Below are positions 60,801-64,000 of a stretch of 64,000 nucleotides of DNA, one piece after another. The DNA is from CAVYWD01 sp963772225 (lineage in GTDB: Bacteria > Myxococcota > Myxococcia > Myxococcales > UBA5297), in NCBI GenBank assembly GCA_963772225.1, contig CAVYWD010000002.1, positions 2,976,001-3,040,000 of the forward strand. Reading direction: 5' to 3'. The position numbers and the translations under genes are program-made. Each line of letters begins with the position of its first letter. Position 1 is the first letter of the stretch. The notes below the pieces were generated by a model. It did not search any database, was not told where the DNA came from, and worked only from the letters and a program-made list of their open reading frames with translations.

Positions 60801-63800
60801 CGTCATAGGTATAGGCCACGCTGGCCCAGGTGGGGTCCCACGCCAACTTCGAGGTCATCCGATTGAGTGCATCGAAGTTGGGTGCGGCCACTCCAGAGTG
60901 CGGGGATTCCCCTGTCACTACGCGGACATGGCCGCTCCGGGGATAGTCGAATGGGGTCAACTTGGGGTACCTATTGCCTTGCGAGAAGCATAGGTGCCAC
61001 CCAAGGAGACCCCGATGTCGATGAAAGCATGTCCGAGCGGCGAGGCCAAGTCCCTGATCCAGACGGTGAGCGCGGACTCGTTTGCGGCCTCGAGAGCGCA
61101 GCTCGAACAGATTGTGGTCAAGCTCGAGGGGCCTGACTTCCAGGACGCGACCCATAGCGTTCTCGAGAGCTGGCTCGAGGTCGAGGGCCGGGATCTTATA
61201 CGTCGGCTGATGCAGGACCACTTGGCATTGCGAGCGGCGAGGGAGCCCAAGCGGCCGGCAGTTGTCGGCAGCGAGGGGACCTCGCGCAAGGAGGCGGTCG
61301 AGGGCGAGACGCGGCAGCTCGACACGATCTTCGGCGGCGTTGACGTCAAGCGATTCGCCTACCGCGCTCCGCGCAAGGGGGTGGGCAACCTGATGCCCCT
61401 CGATCTCGAGCTGAACCTGCCCGCGGGGCAATTCTCGTTCGGGCTGCAGCGGCGGGCGGCAACAGAGATCGCCAGGTCCTCGTTCGAGAGCACGCGCGAG
61501 ACGATCGAGCAGCAGACCGGCGTTGTGATGAGCAAAGGGCAGCTCGAGGAAATGGTCTCGGAGATGGCCGCGGACTTCGACCTGTTCTATTGCTTGGGCA
61601 GCAAGCAGGCCGAGGCGGGTCTGGCGGCTGTCTTCGGGCCGGAAGACGGAATCAAGTCGCCCGCAGGACTCGACCGCTCGAAGCTCTTGATCATCACCAC
61701 GGATGGCAAAGGCGTCCGAGTGGTGGAGAGGGACCTTCGCGAGGCGACGCGCCAGGCTGCGCAGAAGCGCAGGGAACAGAATGAGAAGACCGACCCGCTC
61801 CCGGAGGTAAAAGAGGTCAAGCTCTACCGGCGTCGAATGGCTCAAGTCTGCGCCGTGTACACCGTTGCTCCCTTCCGCCGAGAGCCGGAAGAGATCATCC
61901 GCGAGATGAGGCATCTGCAGCCGGCCAAGGAGAAGAACTCCCGGCCCAGGCCCGAGCAGAAGCGAACCTGGGCGAGCGTGGAGGCCGACGCAGCGCAGAC
62001 CATCCGGCAGGCGTTCGAGGAGGCTTTGCGGCGCGATCCCAAGCAGGAAATGCGCTGGGTGGTGGTTGTGGATGGCAACCCGGACCAACTGCGTATCATT
62101 CGGCGCTTGGCGAAGAAGATGGGAGTGAAGGTCACGCTCGTGCTCGACTTCATCCACGCTGCCGGCTACGTGTGGAAAGCGTCCTACTGCTTTCACCCAA
62201 AAGGCTCCGGCGCGGCACGTCAGTGGGTCGACGAAAGACTGCTCGCAATTCTCCAGGGCAAAGCCAGCGATGTGGCCGCAGGCATTCGCCGCTCGGCGAC
62301 ACTTTCGGGTCTCTCCCAGACCAAGCGCGAACCTGTTGATTCGTGCTGCGATTACATCTTGGCCCGCGCCGATATGATGCGCTACGACGAGTTCCTCGCT
62401 GACGGCCTGCCCATCGCCAGCGGCGTCATCGAGGGCGCCTGCCGCCACTTGCTGCAGGACCGCCTCGACCTCTCCGGAGCCACCTGGACCGTCCGGAACG
62501 CAGAAGCGGTTCTCAAGCTTCGGGCCCTCAAGACAAGCGGCGACTTCGACGACTACTGGGCCTTTCATGAGCAGGAGGATCTCCCGACGCAACCATCTTT
62601 CGCGCTTCAAGGATGACAGGCTCCCGCCCGCGCCCTCCCAGGGAAAGACGCCTGCTCTTCGCGTGATCCGGTGACCCCGTTCTCGCACTCCAGAGTGGCC
62701 GCACCCATCGAAGTTGAAGGTCGTGCTGTTCCCGTTCTCCCAGGTAAGGATGACGTTTCCCGACGCATCGTACAGGATGTCGGTCGTCCCCAGCTTCGGA
62801 TCGACCACAGATGTCCTGCGGCCCAGTGAATCGAAGGTGATCTGCGTGACGCTCCCGTCCGGGAGACTGATGGACGTCGGCCGATCGAGCGCATCGTAGC
62901 TGTAGGTCGTAGCCTGGCCCGCGGCGTCCACGACCTTCCAGGCCCGGCCCTTCATGTCGAAGTAGGTCGTGGTCTTTTGACCATTCGGGTCGGTGACCGC
63001 GGAATATCCAACCCCATACTGAAAGGTCGTTACTTTTCCGTCGGAAGCCGTCTTCGTGGCGACCCGCCCCGCAAAGTCGTACGCGACATGGGAGCGAGCG
63101 TTCACCGGCAAGACGCAAGGGTGGGGGTCGGCGACATCGGAGGGACGTCCGGCTTGATCTTTGAAGGCCTCGCGGCAAATGGGCATCCCGTTGTCCCCAT
63201 CCGCGTAGGACCGGAAGACGAACCCGGTTCCATCGTAGTAATCCGTCTTGCTGACGGAGGCGCCGGAGGTCGCTGTCTTGACGACCGTCGTATTGTAGTT
63301 GACGTTGAAAAAGTAGTCGGTGGTGCCGCCGTCCGGCCGGGTCTCGTGGGACTTGCGGCCAAAGACATCATAGATCGTGCTGGTGACCTGGCCGTTTGGG
63401 TCGGTCACGGTGAGCGGAAGGCCGGCCAAGTCGTAGGTCGTGGTCGTCACCTGACCGAGCGCGTTCGTCACCGTGTACGGGTAGGTCTGGAAGGTGGGGT
63501 CGTAGGTGATGGTTGTCTTGCGCACGAGCCCATCGTTTGACGGCTGGGTGACGGACTTGAGGTCGCCGTCCGCGTAGTACTCCATGGTCGTGTCGAGCGA
63601 CGTATTCGAGATGTCGAGCCAGTCGCTCCGCGTCGTCAGGAAATTGCCGGTCCACGTATTGGTCATGCTGGCCAGCGTGGTGCCACCGCTGCTGGTGGTC
63701 ACCTGGGTCACGCGGCCGAGGATCCACTGCACAGCATCGTTGGCGTAGCTGGTGGTGACCGTCACCGACGGCAGGTTGTCCGGAGCGGTTGTGACGGTGG

Positions 63801-64000
63801 TCACGTTGCCATAGTTGTCATAGTAGAGACTCGCCACCTCGTCGGTCACGGGGGTGGCGTTTTCGTACGTCGCCTTCTGGATCCGACGCGCGCGCACCAG
63901 CGCCGTCCCGGTGCTCGGATTAACCAAGTCGTAGTTGAACGCGGAGAGGTCCATAACCTGCCCCGAGCTCGAATAGCTGCCGGTGAAGCTGGGGTGCCCC
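57814..64000 (-). CDS. Second long RHS toxin gene, HINT-linked tip, interrupted in frame by ISKra4 (5' end outside window)
   Basis: The frame is open from the right edge to 57814. It holds the RHS middle (nearly identical to 43230-46440), YD repeats, core end DPSIGRFMSADT, linker VSWTDWQDWNLHGAGNY, and a pretoxin HINT domain (SCFAAGTPVHTD, VTAEHPFWVRG, EGFHTYFVGELGAWVHN). The tip CWDEIAEHVLDRGRFAGKT to LKRFILDNGGAGF is about 90 residues. HINT would cut at VHN to free the tip. An insertion sequence at 60880-62706 splits the YD-repeat region, but as 1827 + 9 bases is a multiple of three and the antisense frame has no stop, the frame stays open through it. At 63153 this copy keeps the Gln codon that is a stop in the first RHS gene. 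Confidence 0.85.
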   Translation of the reverse strand, partial: GHPSFTGSYSSSGQVMDLSAFNYDLVNPSTGTALVRARRIQKATYENATPVTDEVASLYYDNYGNVTTVTTAPDNLPSVTVTTSYANDAVQWILGRVTQVTTSSGGTTLASMTNTWTGNFLTTRSDWLDISNTSLDTTMEYYADGDLKSVTQPSNDGLVRKTTITYDPTFQTYPYTVTNALGQVTTTTYDLAGLPLTVTDPNGQVTSTIYDVFGRKSHETRPDGGTTDYFFNVNYNTTVVKTATSGASVSKTDYYDGTGFVFRSYADGDNGMPICREAFKDQAGRPSDVADPHPCVLPVNARSHVAYDFAGRVATKTASDGKVTTFQYGVGYSAVTDPNGQKTTTYFDMKGRAWKVVDAAGQATTYSYDALDRPTSISLPDGSVTQITFDSLGRRTSVVDPKLGTTDILYDASGNVILTWENGNSTTFNFDGCGHSGVRERGHRITRRAGVFPWEGAGGSLSSLKRERWLRREILLLMKGPVVVEVAACLEGPKLENRFCVPDGPGGSGEVEAVLQQVAAGALDDAAGDGQAVSEELVVAHHIGAGQDVIAARINRFALGLGETRKCRRAANACGHIAGFALENCEQSFVDPLTCRAGAFWVKAVGRFPHVAGSVDEVEHERDLHSHLLRQAPNDTQLVRVAIHNHHPAHFLLGIAPQSLLERLPDGLRCVGLHARPGSLLLGPGPGVLLLGRLQMPHLADDLFRLSAEGSNGVHGADLSHSTPVELDLFYLRERVGLLILFPALLRSLARRLAKVPLHHSDAFAIRGDDQELRAVESCGRLDSVFRPEDSRQTRLGLLAAQAIEQVEVRGHLRDHFLELPFAHHNAGLLLDRLARALERGPGDLCCRPPLQPERELPRGQVQLEIEGHQVAHPLARSAVGESLDVNAAEDRVELPRLALDRLLARGPLAADNCRPLGLPRRSQCQVVLHQPTYKIPALDLEPALENAMGRVLEVRPLELDHNLFELRSRGRKRVRAHRLDQGLGLAARTCFHRHRGLLGWHLCFSQGNRYPKLTPFDYPRSGHVRVVTGESPHSGVAAPNFDALNRMTSKLAWDPTWASVAYTYDDPAVAYGKGRLTSVTGPNESTAYSYKPNGMLNGFVRAVDGATYSQTFTYDLLGRVTHETYPDASYVDYSYTAEGNLDRVSLNGALVASWSYYNGAGQPGNVTFGNGVASAFQYDAGYHIAALKTTSGSTTLQDLTYDWYSLPNTNGLNLGAIKDNRASKTVAGVNTDESQTFSYDPLYRLSQATGVWGTKSFAYDALGNATSFGGLVARNLTYNGSQVASGTGLSNVTYNAIGNVTHKVLDGTTWDYGWNGHQLETITKNGAQVGSISYDSDDQRLKSVVTPAGAPAMTTLYIGKAYEKRSFDDGLPDRHTLHVYANGQHIASMTRLGPVQTAFNDANGWRNELAAASMYSSTNVRGAAHKVGHLFLALTTHPHFGRWVALAELAALAAAAIALFLRTLLRSSKPSRWSPALSFGSMAVLLCFGSSACNSPGGHTFGGMLGQSESALLSGDTTHGPAVGTYYYHPNHIQSTSVVTDANGNEVTRMAYLPFGEVSQANSTGANTVTAKFTGQDYDDSFGLYYYNARYYDPSIGRFMSADTVVPDAWNAQAYNRYSYALNNPINYVDPSGHMPWLAWVFSPILAPIIVVAAAVAIVATAALAAFGLMPNPLTASGRTEIANDLRNDYQDASQWFDDAGDKITGMLSGLFKSGGGGGGVSWTDWQDWNLHGAGNYAAGFADTLTSGFGLTHLAGLPSLTEAIRVLDGTAGLIDTGSGWYNGGVWSGRLWGVWTGAGAVNSAAGAASAALAGGVAAESAAGATGQAFAYSCFAAGTPVHTDAGLKPIESIEEGDLVWARDEETGEVALRRVLRTVVTPEKHLLEIVIENESGLFDSLKVTAEHPFWVRGSGWVRASDLKAGDDVGGISGQRLRVASTARLGVRDTVYNFEVEGFHTYFVGELGAWVHNTCWDEIAEHVLDRGRFAGKTPAEVARYLETFAETAAGTTTQDGARIWRRGAEIMIQRPGIGAGGTWFEADTAKAALEYLKRFILDNGGAGF
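60871..62715 (+). mobile_element. ISKra4-family insertion sequence with 9-base target duplication
   Basis: The element proper spans 60880-62706 (1,827 bases). Inverted ends GGGTGCGGCCACTC(C/T)(A/G)GAGTGCG are near-perfect over about 24 bases. ATCGAAGTT flanks both sides (60871-60879 and 62707-62715), while the uninterrupted first RHS gene has it once near 45147. This is an unusually clean, probably recent insertion. Confidence 0.95.
61015..62616 (+). CDS. ISKra4-family transposase
   Basis: 533 residues from ATG 61015 with AAGGAG six bases upstream. Catalytic blocks VVVDGNPDQLR, TLVLDFIHAAGYVWKA and GVIEGACRHLLQDR give the DDE triad; the end LKLRALKTSGDFDDYWAFHEQ is typical of ISKra4 transposases. 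The gene is intact and probably active. It runs opposite to the interrupted RHS gene. Confidence 0.93.
   Translation: MSMKACPSGEAKSLIQTVSADSFAASRAQLEQIVVKLEGPDFQDATHSVLESWLEVEGRDLIRRLMQDHLALRAAREPKRPAVVGSEGTSRKEAVEGETRQLDTIFGGVDVKRFAYRAPRKGVGNLMPLDLELNLPAGQFSFGLQRRAATEIARSSFESTRETIEQQTGVVMSKGQLEEMVSEMAADFDLFYCLGSKQAEAGLAAVFGPEDGIKSPAGLDRSKLLIITTDGKGVRVVERDLREATRQAAQKRREQNEKTDPLPEVKEVKLYRRRMAQVCAVYTVAPFRREPEEIIREMRHLQPAKEKNSRPRPEQKRTWASVEADAAQTIRQAFEEALRRDPKQEMRWVVVVDGNPDQLRIIRRLAKKMGVKVTLVLDFIHAAGYVWKASYCFHPKGSGAARQWVDERLLAILQGKASDVAAGIRRSATLSGLSQTKREPVDSCCDYILARADMMRYDEFLADGLPIASGVIEGACRHLLQDRLDLSGATWTVRNAEAVLKLRALKTSGDFDDYWAFHEQEDLPTQPSFALQG

Overview
The window is GC-rich and reads like a chromosome of a myxobacterium-like deltaproteobacterium (Myxococcota-type). 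The grounds are a Hanks-type Ser/Thr kinase next to an FHA protein, an HDOD protein, many small lipoproteins with a lipobox and a low-complexity Gly/Ser/Asp spacer, and a giant Cys-rich repeat lipoprotein. No rRNA or tRNA genes, CRISPR array, plasmid origin or phage structural gene was seen, and the species cannot be named from sequence alone.

Left part, 1-29.3 kb: an ordinary chromosome. In order it carries the 3' end of a polysaccharide lyase family 1 (pectin lyase) gene; an HDOD protein; a frameshifted small lipoprotein; a kinase-FHA signalling pair; exported proteins; a convergent-neighbour pair of a MoxR/RavA-like AAA+ ATPase and a VWA (ViaA-like) protein; a DUF985 cupin; a 16-repeat Cys-rich lipoprotein; a barrel-like exported protein; a methyltransferase; a DUF4442 thioesterase-fold protein; a dienelactone hydrolase; a lipoprotein; a GNAT acetyltransferase; a lower-GC AAA ATPase with an operator-like palindrome; alaS; leuA (2-isopropylmalate synthase); a DUF2284 protein; a LYS20-type homocitrate synthase; and a secreted CE1-type esterase lipoprotein. 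Several reading frames here are broken by single-base changes (about 11445, 25679 and 26820, plus two in 2367-2791), so either base-level sequence errors or real decay must be kept in mind.

Right part, 29.3-64 kb: an accessory island built around very large secreted SpvB/FG-GAP/RHS (YD-repeat) polymorphic toxins, all on the minus strand. Two long RHS genes are present: one at 42631-49032, split by a nonsense codon, and one at 57814 to beyond the right edge, interrupted by an ISKra4-family element with a clear 9-bp target duplication. Between and beyond them lie 5'-truncated RHS 3' ends, each with a different C-terminal toxin tip followed at once by a small candidate immunity gene, often with an ATGA or GTGA overlap. 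Tips include a ParB-like domain with a pentapeptide-repeat partner, a zincin-like HExxH domain with an exported partner, a HINT-linked tip, and older remnants. Lone immunity genes without a toxin are also present.

The island carries a 4.5-kb direct repeat (33826-38345 and 49935-54455), a 0.95-kb direct repeat (32757-33707 and 56894-57828), transposases of the IS4, IS66 and ISKra4 families, IS91-like and ATPase remnants, and transplanted pieces of chromosomal genes. A 553-bp piece of the VWA gene at 6840-7392 appears twice, and a decayed 5' piece of a homocitrate synthase gene appears once. The simplest reading is a toxin-diversification locus: full-length delivery genes plus a bank of displaced tip/immunity cassettes flanked by shared RHS-core homology, reshaped by recombination and insertion sequences. 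That reading is inference from layout; the repeats, truncations, overlaps and insertion boundaries are seen directly.
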